Origin: Anthopleura xanthogrammica
Taxonomy: Eukaryota > Cnidaria > Anthozoa > Actiniaria > Actiniidae
DNA: 64,000 bases
NCBI GenBank assembly: GCA_964019055.1
Contig: OZ025213.1
Coordinates: 12,963,202 to 13,027,201 of the forward strand
Direction of reading: 5' to 3'
The notes below the pieces were generated by a model. That model was given only the letters and a program-made list of their open reading frames with translations. It had not been told where the DNA came from and made no database searches. Below, in pieces: positions 23,703-35,860 of this stretch. A program made the translations under genes and the position numbers. How positions within the stretch are numbered: the first letter of the stretch is position 1; each line of letters opens with the position of its first letter.

Positions 23703-26700
23703 ATGCCGGGCAAAATAAAGTATGAAAAGCTTGAAATATCCAAAGAAAACCCCGCAACATCAGCGAACATTTTCTCGTCTTTATCATTTTGGTGGATGAA
23801 CAAAATCCTTCGCATCGGGAACCAACGACCAATAGAAAACGAGGATTTATATCCAATCATATCGAGGTACAAAACTCGAGTGGTTACGGACGAACTTTGG
23901 GACTCTTGGGACCATTTGCACAAAAGCGGCACTGAATCATGGAGTTTGTTTTGGGCTCTCGTCAGGATGTCGCCTGTGTCGCATTACGTGTTTCTGGCCT
24001 CGACGGGACTTGTTGCGGCTTTCTGCAACATGTGCCAGCCGGTATTCCTGGCGATGATTTTAAGTATTCTACTGGGCCTTCCAGGCTCTAATAGGGACCA
24101 TTTGTATATTTATGCTACAGCACTTTGCTTTAGTTCTCTTATTCGTGTCCTGGTCTTACATCAATTTTTGTACAATGGTTGGTTGATGGCTATGAGGTGG
24201 AGAACTGCTACAATGGGCTTGATGTTCAATAAGGTATGGTAATTTTATATTTTCTTCTCGCATATTTATACTTTTAGCCTTTTCTAAAGACAGTTTTAAT
24301 TCAAAAATCAAAATATTTTTCTGAGACGTCCGGCGGAGGTGAGGCGTCGTATGGACTTCAGACCACAACGCTTCTCTGTCCTTGTACGCAGAAATAAGGT
24401 TCTAGCACGAAGGCATCAGGGGAGAAACGACTGAGTTTGCCATCAAACCGTACGCGCAGGAATTAGGAATTCCTCGCATCTGCTATCCATGGGCATTCGA
24501 AAGACAGAAAAATTGAGTCTAAAAATCTTATTTTCCATGGCAATTGCTTAGTTGTACTAGTTCACTATAAACTCGAAAGGGCAACAAAAGAGAACAGTCA
24601 AGTCAAATATCGATTCATTGATGTTAACCACCTTCAAAAATATTATATTTGTGCGCGACGTATCATATTCTATAAATGCTTACCTGTCTTATTCCATTCA
24701 AAGATCTTCCGCCTGAGCCAAACAACCCTTGCCTACGCCTCCACGGGGTACATTATGAACCTGGTGTCAGGAGATGTCCAGCGATTTGACCCCGTCGTGT
24801 CCCAGATTGCACTGTTTTTTCAAGGCATCTTTGAAGTAGCTACAGTTTCAGCTCTCCTTATCCACGTGGTTGGTTACCCGGCTGTTTCGGGTGTGATATT
24901 CATGTTAATCTTGGTGTTCTATTACTGCAGTATGGGACGGGTCTGTGTACATATTAGAAATAAAATCGCCAAGGTTTCAGATATTAGATTAGGGTTCATG
25001 AGTACGATTGTGACTGGGATACGAACAGTGAAGATGTATGCTTGGGAAGGACCATTCCTTGATAGACTGAAGGCAATACGAGGGTAGGTTCTTATTGTTA
25101 TGATAATAATATTGGACTTTATTTAGAGAGGGTTACATGTGGAAGTCGCAACTTGTGACCCTCTATGTTAAACGTCTCTGAATGAGATGGGACTGCAATT
25201 TTACGTGTTCATCTGAGCCACAACAAAGGTCTAACCATTTGCAGATATTTGTAGAGCAAAAAAGCGCCTTCTATTAAGATATTTTAAGACCCTAAGTGTT
25301 AGGATAGGATAGGATAGGATAGGTCGGCCGAGGCCTGAACCCACAACCTCCCGCACACGGCTTTCTCAAATATCCCTTCTCCAGGACAAGAGGTTCATTT
25401 TTCTCCTGAACAGGGTCTCGCTAGGGTCGTAGCCATGGCTCCTCATTAACAGCAATAATAAATCACCTCTCCCTCCCCTCCCCTAAAAACGCGCGTTTTT
25501 CATGCCCAGTAGAAAGAGAGGTCACACACAGGCACCCCAGTAGCATTCTCACCTGGTACTGATGTTTTGGTGTCCAATTATCTTCCAGTCGTGAAATTCG
25601 CTTTCTCCGCCATAAAGGGATCATCCTCGCCACCTTCCAGTCATTTCTGTACACAGCCCAAGGAATCGCTGCCTTCATCTCTCTTGTTGTCCTCGTGGCA
25701 ACTGGGGTTGAGTTGAACACCTTCAATATATTCATGACGCTTGCGTTCATCAATACCATAAGATCGTCTGTCGCTTGGAACATCGCCGAAGGAGCCAACT
25801 ATATTGGAGATTTTGTCTCCGCTTTGCAGCGAATCCAAGGATTCCTAGAACTCCAGGAGCTGAAGCCCAAGAGAGACGACTTCGTCTTCTTGCCTTCACC
25901 CACAAACCAGGAAAAGACGGATCCCAACCTCAACATTGTAGAAGTGAAGACTGACAATGAGAAAACTGATGATTCGGATAATGTATTTTTGGATGAAGAC
26001 GATAACACCAAGAATATTCATGTGTCTCTTGAAAATGTAACATGTTTCTGGAATGGTGAGTGCTACCCGTCTATTCGAGACGTGAGCTTAGATCTGAAGC
26101 AGAATGATCTAGTACTCGTTACCGGGCCAGTAGGATGTGGTAAGACGTCGCTGTTGTCTACAATCCTTGGAGAATTGCCAGTGAAGGAAGGAAGAATGGT
26201 AGTAACTGGACGTACAATCTATGTGCCTCAAAAACCTTGGGTATTCTCGGGTACTGTTCGGGACAACATCATTTTTGGCCAGAAATTCAAAAGGTCAAAG
26301 TACCAAGCAATAATCAAAGCATGTGATCTGGAAAAGGATATTTCCAGCTTCCCCAACAGGGACCTGACGCTGATCGGTGAGAGAGGAGTTCTTCTGAGCG
26401 GTGGTCAGCGCACTCGTATCGGTCTTGCACGAGCTATGTACGTAGAAGCGGATGTGTACCTACTAGACGATCCTTTAAGTGCTGTAGACGCAAAAGTTGG
26501 CAGGCACATATTCCTTGAATGCATCTGTGGAATTCTCAGCAACAAGACCCGAGTCCTTGTCACTCATCAGCTCCAGTATCTAAAAGGTGCAGATCATGTC
26601 GTGCTCATGAAAAATGGGTCGATATTCTACGAGGGTACTTACGAAGGTCTCAACGCCGACACCAACTCCGAACTTCAGTGCCTCTTTGCCAAGTACGACG

Positions 26701-29700
26701 ACAGCCCTCCTTTGACCAGAGCAATGGACACTCGACGCTTGTCAGCAACGCTGAGCTTCAAGGAAGACGAAAAGAAGGGGCTGGAGTTGGCAGAAGAGGA
26801 TCGCTATACTGGATCAGTATCGTGGCGTCTGTATTGGGATTACCTTGTTTATGGTTTGTGGCCGATGTTGGTGTCGTTGCTCATGATATTCTTCATCGTT
26901 AGTCAAGGTAAAAATGGTTCTACACATAAGAACTGCTTTTTTATGAAATAATATCAGAATTAATATCTTGGCTCTTCAAAAATGCTCTCTTGTTCAGCTA
27001 TAAGATTGCAAGTCGGCAACGCAAGTTGAATTTTTTAATCAAAGTCTAGCTTGTTGCTTGCTTTCAGCTTGAACTGATCATATGTGACATCAAAGTTTAC
27101 TGCAACTGAAATTTGCTTTCTCATTTCAACAAAAAATTGGATCTTTTATCTCTCCAAAGCCTGAGTTGTAGGTATTGCATGACAATTTTTTTAATGATTT
27201 CATTTCAGCTGCCCTAATTTTCCCCGATTGGTGGCTGTTACACATATCCCAACTTCAAAGCAACAAGAGGAATCATCTCTCCAACCTGTACATCTATGGT
27301 GCACTCGTGGTTGTGGCTTTTCTTCTGTCCGTAACTCGTGCAGTGCTGTTCTTCTTCGCAGCTCTCAATTCATCCAAGAACCTCCATGATACTATGGCCA
27401 AGAGTGTCTTTAGAGCACCGGTTTTATTCTTTGATACCAATCCAACTGGTAGAATCCTGAATAGATTCTCACGTGATATCGGTGTGATGGATGATCTTCT
27501 TCCAATAGTGTTCCTTGATGCTGTTCAACTGATGCTCTTCTGCATAGGCGCCATCATCCTGCCTTCCATTCTGAATCCCTTGGTATCAGTCGCAGCTGTA
27601 GCTATGGCTGTTCTCTTTTATATCGTTGGAAGGTATTACCTAAAGACTTCTCGAGAGCTACGGAGACTCGAAGCACTGAATAGAAGCCCAGTCTTCTCGC
27701 ACTTCTCGGACACCCTGGAAGGCTTGGTTACTATCAGAAATCACGACATGGAAAAAACATTTGTCAAAAATTTATATAAGTAAGTGCGAAAAAATTGCTT
27801 TAGTTTGTATTCCAGGTTTTATAATTTATTCTTGGTTAGGTTTCTTGGTGTTGCAGGATGTATTGTATTGTTGGTCAGGTTTCTTGGTGTTGCAAGGATG
27901 TATTGTATTCTTAGTCAGGTTTGGTTGGTGTTGCAGGATGTATTGTATTCTTGGTCAGGTTTCTTGGTGTTGCAAGGATGTATTGTATTCTTAGTCAGGT
28001 TTGTTGGTGTTGCAGGATGTATTGAATTCTTGGTCAGGTTTCTTGGTGTTGCAGGATGTATTGTATTCTTGGTCAGGTTTCTTGGTGTTGCAGGATGTAT
28101 TGTATTCTTGGTCAGGTTTGTTGGTGTTGCAGGATGTATTGAATTCTTGGTCAGGTTTCTTGGTGTTGCAGGATGTATTGTATTCTTGGTCAGGTTTCTT
28201 GGTGTTGCAGGATGTATTGTATTCTTGGTCAGGTTCCTTGCTGTTGCAGAAAGTCATTGATATACCTTTTTGATCTGTGTCTGCAGGTACCAAGACGACC
28301 ATACGCGTGTCTGGTTTACTCTCCTATCAAGTCTACGTTGGCTCGGACTGAGGCTTGACCTTATTTGTGTGTGTTTTACGACAGCTGTTGTATTTGCTGC
28401 ACTTGCAATGGATTCTGGAGCAGGTTAGTCCACAAACACGTTATTAAGTAACCAGACTAGCACTAATCAGAGGCTATATTGACACTGTTACTTCCTCGGA
28501 CTCGCTATCATATATAATATGCGTTGCTTGTGATTGAATGGAACGAAGGCCACAGGTTTGTTAGCCAATGGCTATTACGTACTACCCTTGTAGAATTGGG
28601 ACAATATACTTAGACCTACTTAGTTATGATAGGAAGATTGCATGCTGGTGGAGCTTAAATACCAGGTATATATATACCTTGGCAATAGATTTAATTCTTT
28701 ACCTTGGGCGTAATGTTTTTCTAATTCATACTACGTGTCATTCTCTTGAGAACAAGATTCTTTGTTTGAGTTGTATCCATATTCATGTGTCTGCTCATGT
28801 GCAACCATTAAACAAAGAAATGATGGTCTAGAGAATGACACGTGGTCTGAAATGGGAAAACATTACGCCCAAGGTAATGAGGTCTTCAATCTCTATAATC
28901 TGCGAGTCTTTAGAAGTCATTTAGTGATATTCTTTTCTCATTTTGTAGGATCACTTGCCCTTTCACTCATCTACGCTCTACAATTAGCAGTCGACACGTC
29001 ACAGTATGGCGTACGTCAATGTTCCGAGACTGAGAACTACATGACGTCAGTAGAAAGAGTGATGACGTATACCCAACTCGAGGAGGAACCTGGTTACGAC
29101 ATTGAAACCCGGGCCCCAGAAGACTGGCCGCAGAAGGGAGAACTCGAGCTCCAAAATGTCTCGCTTGAGTACTACCAAGGAGCAGGGAATGTATTGAATA
29201 ATGTGTCGTTAAAGGTGAACCCTCAAGAAAAGATTGGAATCGCTGGAAGGACGGGGGCAGGAAAGTCTTCGATTGTATCTGCACTGTTCCGAATGCCCGA
29301 CCCTTATGGGACGATCCTCATTGATAAGATCAACATCACAACTATTAATCTACAAAATTCTCGAAGCGCAATGGCAGTCATAGCGCAGGATCCTGTCCTC
29401 TTCACTGGTTCCTTACGATTCAATCTGGATCCTTTTGATCACCATAGCGATGACGAGATCTGGGAAGCAATAGAGGGCGCTAGTCTGAGATCTACCATCG
29501 AAAACCTGCCAGAGAAGCTTGACCAGAAGCTGAGAGAATGTGGAGTGAACCTGAGCGCGGGAGAACGCCAGCTTCTTTGTCTTGCTCGTGCGCTACTCCA
29601 ACGAAGCAAGATTATAGTGATGGACGAAGCAACGGCCAATGTAGACTACAAGACGGACAGTCTAATACAAGAGACCATTCGAACCAAGCTGAAGGATTGT

Positions 29701-29865
29701 ACTGTGATAACCATAGCCCATCGGTTGAATACTATAATGGACTATGACAAGATCTTAGTGCTAGAAAATGGACGGGTCGTGGAATTTGACACACCGCAGG
29801 AATTGTTGAACAAGCCAAATGGTGTGCTGAGGCAGTTGTACCAAAGCCACGTGCAACAGACTTAA
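23703..29865 (+). CDS. ABCC4: ABC transporter C family, MRP4-like full transporter
   Basis: Six exons (23703-24233, 24704-25083, 25589-26907, 27209-27779, 28287-28423 and 28949-29865) join in frame to 1284 residues. This is close to ABCC4 length, and there is no extra N-terminal TMD0. Order: short N-terminus with SLSFWWMNKIL, first membrane domain (about 85-390), NBD1, second membrane domain (about 715-1000), NBD2. NBD1: Walker A GPVGCGKTS at about 483, signature LLSGGQ at about 573, Walker B VYLLDD at about 593. The expected catalytic Glu is Asp, the normal degenerate site 1 of the ABCC family. NBD2: GRTGAGKSS at about 1079, LSAGE at about 1181, IVMDEAT at about 1202, IAHR switch. Such proteins export organic anions, cyclic nucleotides and drug conjugates at the plasma membrane; substrate here is inference. 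Intron 4 holds a 39-bp minisatellite and intron 5 a MITE. The coding sequence is intact. Confidence 0.93.
25275..25400 (-). mobile_element. Possible tRNA-like SINE remnant with (AGGAT) tail in ABCC4 intron 2
   Basis: Reversed, the segment reads GTGTGCGGGAGGTTGTGGGT then TCAGGCCTCGGCC, which resembles a box B (GGGTTCAGGCC), and ends in five AGGAT units (complement ATCCT). No second copy seen in the window, so the call is weak. Confidence 0.3.
27828..28255 (+). repeat. 39-bp minisatellite in ABCC4 intron 4
   Basis: About eleven units of 39 bases (CAGGTTTCTTGGTGTTGCAG then GATGTATTGTATTCTTGGT), with TTTGTTGG and GAATTC variants. It starts about 50 bases after the donor at 27780 and ends about 30 bases before exon 5. 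39 is 13 codons, so the array stays open (a 158-codon frame), but the flanking exons join perfectly across it (TAT AA|G TAC). Confidence 0.92.
28683..28890. mobile_element. MITE family A, copy 5, in ABCC4 intron 5
   Basis: CAATAGATTTAATTCTTTAC at the left and GCCCAAGGTAATGAGGTCTT at the right enclose the shared arms (TACGTGTCATTCTCTTGAGA and its partner GAGAATGACACGTGGTCTG). It ends 58 bases before exon 6. Confidence 0.75.
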
Positions 29866-29906
29866 TGACTCGTTCAAATCTTAAAAATAAGTTAAATTGG
29901 GTAGCC

Positions 29907-30046
29907 TATAAACCCCTTGAAGCACTTTGGAATACAGCTCAAGTTGGAGGACAAAACAATAGGTTTCAAATTCTCAGGAGATTGAAATTCTTTTGTTTCG
30001 TTCTCCAAATTGAGCTGCTTTGATGTCACGTTCAAGGGGTCTATTA
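29907..30046. mobile_element. MITE family B, copy 2, just after the ABCC4 stop codon
   Basis: TATAAACCCCTTGAAGCACT at the left and TCAAGGGGTCTATTA at the right, with inner CAGCTCAAGTTGGAGGACAA and its complement. Inverted relative to copy 1 at the core. It begins 42 bases past the stop codon, so it may be transcribed in the 3' UTR. Confidence 0.7.
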
Positions 30047-30601
30047 TGATCAACATAATAACAGGTTGGGCTAGGAATTTTTTGGGGATGAAATTAATGA
30101 AAATTATTTAAGAAAAATTATTTTTGTTTAGCTTAGGAAGCCCAAAACAAATGGGGTTAGGTAAAGCACAATTCCCATGGGGTCCTAATGAGACCCTTTT
30201 TCATTTCGAGGTAAGGGGAGACGGGAAGGGATGGGCACAAGCCATGAGGAGTGTAGTTCTGTTCAAAATGTTCCCAATGCACATGTGGTACTGGTACGCA
30301 TTCCTCATTATGGAGATTGTCTTCCCAGCGAGGGGTGGGGTGGGGAATGGGAAGACCAGAATCTACTTGCTCTTAACTGATATCCAGTTATTTCAAAAAA
30401 GTTTGGTCAAGGTTTTGTTGCTTGATGCTTGTTGCTTATCAAGATCGATTTGCACTATGCATGGGCAATGTGAATTCAAGCAGCGAAAGGTCACAACAAT
30501 ATGAGATTTTCCCAAACTTTGTCTGCATGTTTTTCAAGCATATTTTCTTCTGTGCTGATATTATAATCACATTTGAATATAATACATTTCAAGCTTGGTA
30601 A

Positions 30602-30733
30602 GCAACATGCAACATGCAACATGCAACATGCAACATGCAACATGCAACATGCAACATGCAACATGCAACATGCAACATGCAACATGCAACATGCAACATG
30701 CAACATGCAACATGCAACATGCAACATGCAACA
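30602..30733 (+). repeat. Heptanucleotide array (GCAACAT)n
   Basis: About 19 perfect units of GCAACAT. A period of 7 gives open frames on both strands (HATCNMQ / MLHVACC), artefacts only. Confidence 0.95.
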
Positions 30734-30868
30734 AAACCTTCACCAACCTTTTTTTGAAATAGCTGTATTTATTATGTTAATTGCAGAAATTTATCTTGAT
30801 TTATTCTCAAGAAAAAAAATTAATATTTACTGGGTAAAAATAATCAGATTAACATATCTTTAAAGATA

Positions 30869-31324
30869 GAGTGCAAATAATATAACCGTGAAATAGATAG
30901 CAAGAAATAGGAGATAGTTAGTGCTTAGTTAGGCAAGATATAGGAAATAAGCGAGGCATGACAGGAGCACGGGCTTTTTCTAGATCAACGACTCAGTGCA
31001 CAAAAGAATGTGTTTCTGACGTTTAATGAGTTAAAAATGAAGACACAGGTCAATAAATCAAGACGCAGATACAACTATTTGAATTGTAATACTGATAGAT
31101 TAATGTGGAATAAAAGTTTGTTCAAATTATCACGGTTGTTTTTTTTATTCCGCATTACAAAATCGCAGCGTAGCGGTGATCATTTGACTAATTAAACATG
31201 CTTGCACGTGCAAGACCCGTCACGGCTCGCTTATTTCTCCACTAATCAAATTTAGGCAGAACTTAGGACATAATTAGTCATTAGTTAGCTAGCTAACTAT
31301 TTCACGGTTATATTATTTGCACTC
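30869..31324. mobile_element. 456-bp element with inverted repeats and TA target duplication (Tc1/mariner-like, non-autonomous)
   Basis: GAGTGCAAATAATATAACCG TGAAATAG at the left is matched by its complement at the right end (CTATTTCACGGTTATATTAT then TTGCACTC). Inner segments pair imperfectly farther in (AATAAGCGAGGCATGACAGG against the complement of GTCACGGCTCGCTTATT). TA flanks both ends (30867-30868 and 31325-31326). No transposase frame. Confidence 0.65.
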
Positions 31325-31326
31325 TA

Positions 31327-32133
31327 ATGATACCAATTGATTCTAATTAATAGTTTTGATGCGCAAATTGGACCGTGCCCTATTTGGAGCAAAGAACATT
31401 TAGTTAAATGCCGATTGACATTTTAATTTGAAGAATGAATTTTTTGGAGATTTAGCTCGAACTCAGGCCGCCAATTATTTCCGAACGGTAAACTTGATGT
31501 ACAGGCTTTTGTGAACATGATTCTTGCTGGAGATCGGAAGGAACTCTCGACTTTACTACTTATCCTACCAGATACGTACAACCTTGAATCCAAAAATATT
31601 GTTCAATTTTTCGAAGAATAATTACAGAATTGAAATTATATCGAAGTTATATGGTGATATATATTGATGATTAAAATGATGACAAATATTGGATTTATTT
31701 TTCATTCATTGAATCGACTAACTTTGTCCTTTTCTTCACTAGCTATTTCCCAAAAAGACGTCAACTTTGACGCGCGCGTAGTTTAAGATTTAGCAAACGC
31801 GACGTGAAAGAGGACGGCGAATGACGACGATGAATGACTGAGTTAATGCACTGGCACCCTCCTCTCCGCCTTAACTTGAGGCCATCTTGAGTGATGCACG
31901 TTAAAATAAACGTCTTTGCTTCCATGGATGGTCAATGGGTTATAAAGTTATAAAATAACTACGCTACGCGTCGTTCTTTTCCTAACACTTCTCTCGCGGT
32001 CTGCCAATCCACGCGTGCGTTATAACTGCGCGCGAAAAGCACACGCACGCCTTTTTTTTTTTCTATAGAATTTTGCTTAAACATGTTTAATCAAATATAT
32101 TGTAGAGATCTTTTTTAACATTTTTTCAAAGGA
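31327..32133. other. Intergenic, no gene seen
   Basis: AT-rich to 31740, then a short GC-richer patch (GACGCGCGCGTAGTT, GACGGCGAATGACGACGATG). The last bases before 32134 are presumably the 3' UTR of the minus-strand glycine-rich gene. No clear AATAAA was found there. Confidence 0.35.
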
Positions 32134-33943
32134 TTATTTCTGAGCATCGATAACATCGGTGTCGGCTGTTACCAAGGTAACGTATACTCTCCCGTGTCCC
32201 TTGTTGGAGTCTGCTTTACGCGAGAGAGCAGTACCCTTGATGAACGAGCTCCCACCCTCTGCGGTTCCAGCCTCCTTCCCTTTGCCACACTCCAACCAAC
32301 ACCCACTTACTCCGCCCCCGGAGTATCCACCACCACCACCGGGAAGCAGCCCTGCCGCACCCCCACCACCGAAGCCTCCTTCTCCACGCGTACCATGACT
32401 GTGCCTGGTATAGACCGGAGTGGCTTCTCCTCCTACGCCGCCATGGGCGAAGCTCTTGCCTCCCCAATTCTTGTGGTAGCCTGATCCGTCTCCATGGAAA
32501 CCGCCCCCAGCACCTGCAATGACCTTGTGGGCTCCCTTAGAGTCAGTTATCAGTTTGGCAGTGTCTGTATCGTACAGTTTACCTCCTTTGCCTTTCTGAC
32601 CACTCGCATGGTCGTGTTTGGCTCGGTGGTCATTAGGTCTTGCTCCTTTGCCTTCTGTCTGGAACGCTAAGAAAGTAAATAAAAAAATCAAAATCTGTTC
32701 GGAAATACGCATCAAAAACAACAAACACACAAACAAACAAAAAACCAAGAAAGCTTCACATCACCTGCAGGTGGAGGAATGCCTCCACCCCCTCCCCCTC
32801 CGGCTATGAGCAGAGGTTCTCCATTACTCTTCACAACAAACGTTCCACCACCACCTCCGCCAGGACGACGAGGATCCAAAATATCACGTGTTCCTTCTTG
32901 TCCAATCAGAATCTTCAGTTTGTCTCCTTTCTTCAGCATAAATTTGCCGCTTATTTGTGCGCCTTTTCCGCCATAAAGTCGCGTTCCTCCTTTTAGTAGA
33001 CCATCGGCGCCTGATGCGCCGCGAGCCTCTAGCATCCAGATACCCGTCTCTGGAACCGTCCAATGTTGAATGCCTTTGTTAAGCATTACTTCATTGATCA
33101 ATCTACGATCTTTGTAGTAGAGTTTTGCTGGACCATGTCTGCCCACTGCATTGTTGTTTGTGAAGACTCTCACTGGAAAATAGAAACCAAGGGGAAAATC
33201 AAGTCAGTGTAAATGTATAGACCTCTTGTAGTATCATTCTTGATGTAGCTCATTTTGGAGAACAAAAAAATGGAATTTTTATTCTCATGAAATCGTTTAT
33301 GCCATCTAAGTTCGGTTGCTCTGGGATTTGTTGCAGTAGCGTCTAGGTAAACGAGAATCTCCGAAGACGCACTTGCACTAAATTGTACGACAATTAGCAA
33401 TTTACTCACAATTCAAATCTTGCATATATTAGCACTTGTGCATGCTACGTATGCCTTCAGAAGATATTCTCTTTAAATATCGCAAAGCAGACTTTTTCTG
33501 AAACACGGTGCAACATTGCGCGCAATCATGGCTGCAGGCTGCAAGCCATGTCATGTCATACGAGGCGATCTTGCTGAAGTAAAAAACCATCCTACTTCAG
33601 CAACATTGCCTGAAATCTTGCGCGCAACGTTGCATCGTGTGTCATGCCTTAAGCAAATGAACAATCATGATAAAGGAATAATTTCTGACCAATATAAATA
33701 GCAGTAATCTTCAAATGTTTTGCACTTTTCTCTATAATAATATACAAAAGCCTTGAGAATTAAAATAAGGAACTTACTCGATTCAGGTTCTTTCGTTGGA
33801 GGCATTTGTGACTCGGCAATCTTCTTGATGGCATAGATTACCAGAATTCCAACCGTCACGCACACGGCTACCATGACCACACCTCCAACTATCTTTCTCG
33901 TGAGGTCGTCACTTTTTCTTTTTCTTGGTTGTTCTACGTACAT
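32134..33943 (-). CDS. Single-pass membrane protein with an ALK/LTK-type glycine-rich domain
   Basis: Three exons (33943-33778, 33172-32765, 32666-32134) join in frame to 368 residues. The N-terminus is short and very basic (QPRKRKSDDLTRK), then one membrane segment at about 18-39 (IVGGVVMVAVCVTVGILVIY) and KK. This suggests a type II anchor with the C-terminus outside. Residues 86-365 look like the glycine-rich region of ALK/LTK receptors. They show a beta-strand start (QHWTVPETGIWMLEARGASG), GGKGAQISGKFMLKKGDKLK, then a hexaglycine at 160-165 followed by TFVV, LIAGGGGGGG, GGFGGGGAAG, GGGGGYSGGG, SGCWLECG and SFIKG, ending GHGRVYVTLV. There is no kinase, MAM or LDLa domain. Standalone proteins of this kind are not well described; function unknown. 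A repeat of type D lies in intron 1. Confidence 0.82.
33505..33645. repeat. Interspersed repeat D, palindromic copy
   Basis: GGTGCAACATTGCGCGCAAT at the left pairs with TTGCGCGCAACGTTGCATCG at the right. The centre is GAAGTAAAAAACCATCCTAC then TTCAGCAACATTGCC, itself palindromic. In intron 1 of the glycine-rich gene. Confidence 0.6.
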
Positions 33944-34954
33944 TCTGTTTTATACTTCTAAGATTTACTAAATTGCAAATATTCACGCGCGCGCGTGTGA
34001 GCATAGCAGTCAAATGGGTTTTGATGACGTGTTCAAAAGAATGACGTCATTTCAAATCAACACTTAAATGGATTTGATGACGACAACAGATTCAAATTAA
34101 CACTTAAATGGATTTGATGACGTTTTCATTAATTTTCCCATCAAAGGTCAGTAGGTTTTTTTAAAGTTTATTTAACTAATTTTATTTTTCTAACTTTTTG
34201 AAAAAATCAACTTCGACACCAAGTTCGAAAATTTCACGATCAAAATCCGAAGAAAGATAAAAACAAATACTTCAATCTTCCCCAAAATATTAATAACTTT
34301 AATTTGTTTAATAATTACAAGTATAGTATCACTGATATATAAAAATAATGTTCATTATTATACATTTTACTCAGTATCTCAATTTTGATTGGTCGAGAGC
34401 CCTCAGCCAATTCCTGATATTACAAGTATAGTATAGTATAGTATAGTATTACAAGTATAGTATTACAAGTATAGTATCACTGATATATAAAAATAATGTT
34501 TAATATAAATTTTCTTTGAATGCGGGTGATAAAATTGTATTCTTCTTTCACACGTTAAAACTAAAATGTCATAGACTGGATATTTATAAACTCGTAATTA
34601 AATTCTAAATTCTAATTCAAATTTATCAATATTAATTTTTGATTTATTTCAAAGTTGATGATTTTTCACTAAATACTTGATACTCGGTGATAGTAAGATT
34701 TAACGACATATTCGAAAATTATCTCTGTCTTTTTGCTTTTTTTCCCCTTGGACAAGCTTCTTCTCATGACGTGGTTGGATGGGATTCAAGCCTCCGTTGT
34801 TTTCTAGTGGATATATTCACATAAAGTATCTATATTTAATGTCGGCTGTTTCTTCAGTTTAAATTCGACTGCTATCAATGGAAGCCGACGGTGCGCACTT
34901 TACCCCCTCTGTCTATAAGTGCTCTGTTTTAAGAATATTTACAGATGAAGCTAC

Positions 34955-35060
34955 AGGGATTAGAGAGACGTCGAAATGAATGTGGAGATCATGAGGATCG
35001 AACCGTGGACCTCTTGTTCCAAAGGCCGCGCACTAACCACGCTTGCTCACATGAGCTCTT
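34955..35060 (-). mobile_element. tRNA-derived SINE, family S2
   Basis: On the minus strand: GTGAGCAAGCGTGGTTAGTG then CGCGGCCTTTGGAACAAGAG, with a box A-like GTGGTTAGTGCGCGGCC, and GGTCCACGGTTCGATCCTCA, with a near-perfect box B (GGTTCGATCC). It does not fold into a complete tRNA (no clear acceptor stem), so a SINE head is preferred over a tRNA gene. Confidence 0.6.
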
Positions 35061-35616
35061 TTGGGCCAGATAAGCTCACCCATCCCTCAAATTTGACGTG
35101 TATCTTGTTTGAGCACCAATTTGGGACGACTGGCTTGCAGTAGATTGTGATATATTTGGGCAAATTTCTTCACAATTTTCTTGAGCTGTGTTAAGACTCA
35201 GTCTACTAAACTCAGATGAAAAGCTTGCATCCTCGCTTAGTCGGCAATTTACCTTGAATGTATCTCGATATATATAGGTATCCGTTTTATATGTCTTCTT
35301 TATAATGACGATAAGGTCGACGTTTCTGTCACTCAGGTGGAGTAAATAGCGAGATGAATTAGAAATGAGTATCGTCGATCTGTTGAAAGTACAAATCAAT
35401 AGAACAGTTATGAATGAATAATCTTTGTATTTAAGAAGAGGTGGGACTGTATCAGCAAGGGTATTGAACTCGTTGTTATAGGAAAATAAAGGCAGAGAAG
35501 GATGGGAAGATAATTCAAAGAGAGCGCAAGGCAAAGCGACAAGGGAGATTAACGTGGGAAAAGTGTAGCTCAATGCGCAAGGACATGCCTTGAGACGCGG
35601 AGTGCGCAAAGTTAAG

Positions 35617-35860
35617 GCGCAATTACACGGAGCAAATTTATCTGGACGCGTTTCGAGTCGAGTTGCAAGAGGGTCTACACGGTACAACGGAGACGCAATC
35701 GTTGCTAAAAGTAGAAACGAATTCTAATTTTCGCAACAATTGCTGCAACTGGTCTCGAATCATTTTTCAAATTATACTGTAGGTTATACGCCGCAATGCT
35801 CCATGTAACTTGAGTCACGACGCCGTTGCGAGACAAGTTACAGAGAAAATTGCGCCTTTA
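35617..35860. mobile_element. Inverted-repeat element with TTA flanks
   Basis: Starts AAGGCGCAATTACACGGAG and ends ACAGAGAAAATTGCGCCTTT. The outer 12 bases are inverted complements. TTA precedes the left end and TTTAA follows the right. No coding capacity. Confidence 0.5.

Noticed and set aside
30124..30504. 126-codon plus-strand frame after ABCC4
   Set aside because: No recognisable domain, no splice context, and it follows the ABCC4 3' end and a MITE; composition looks like chance.
34955..35060. True tRNA gene
   Set aside because: Box A and box B words are present but I could not pair an acceptor stem or find a sound anticodon arm, so a SINE head fits better.
35076..35687. 203-codon minus-strand open frame
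   Set aside because: It runs across an inverted-repeat element, shows no signal, membrane or domain pattern, and has no splice support. Length alone in this region is not enough.
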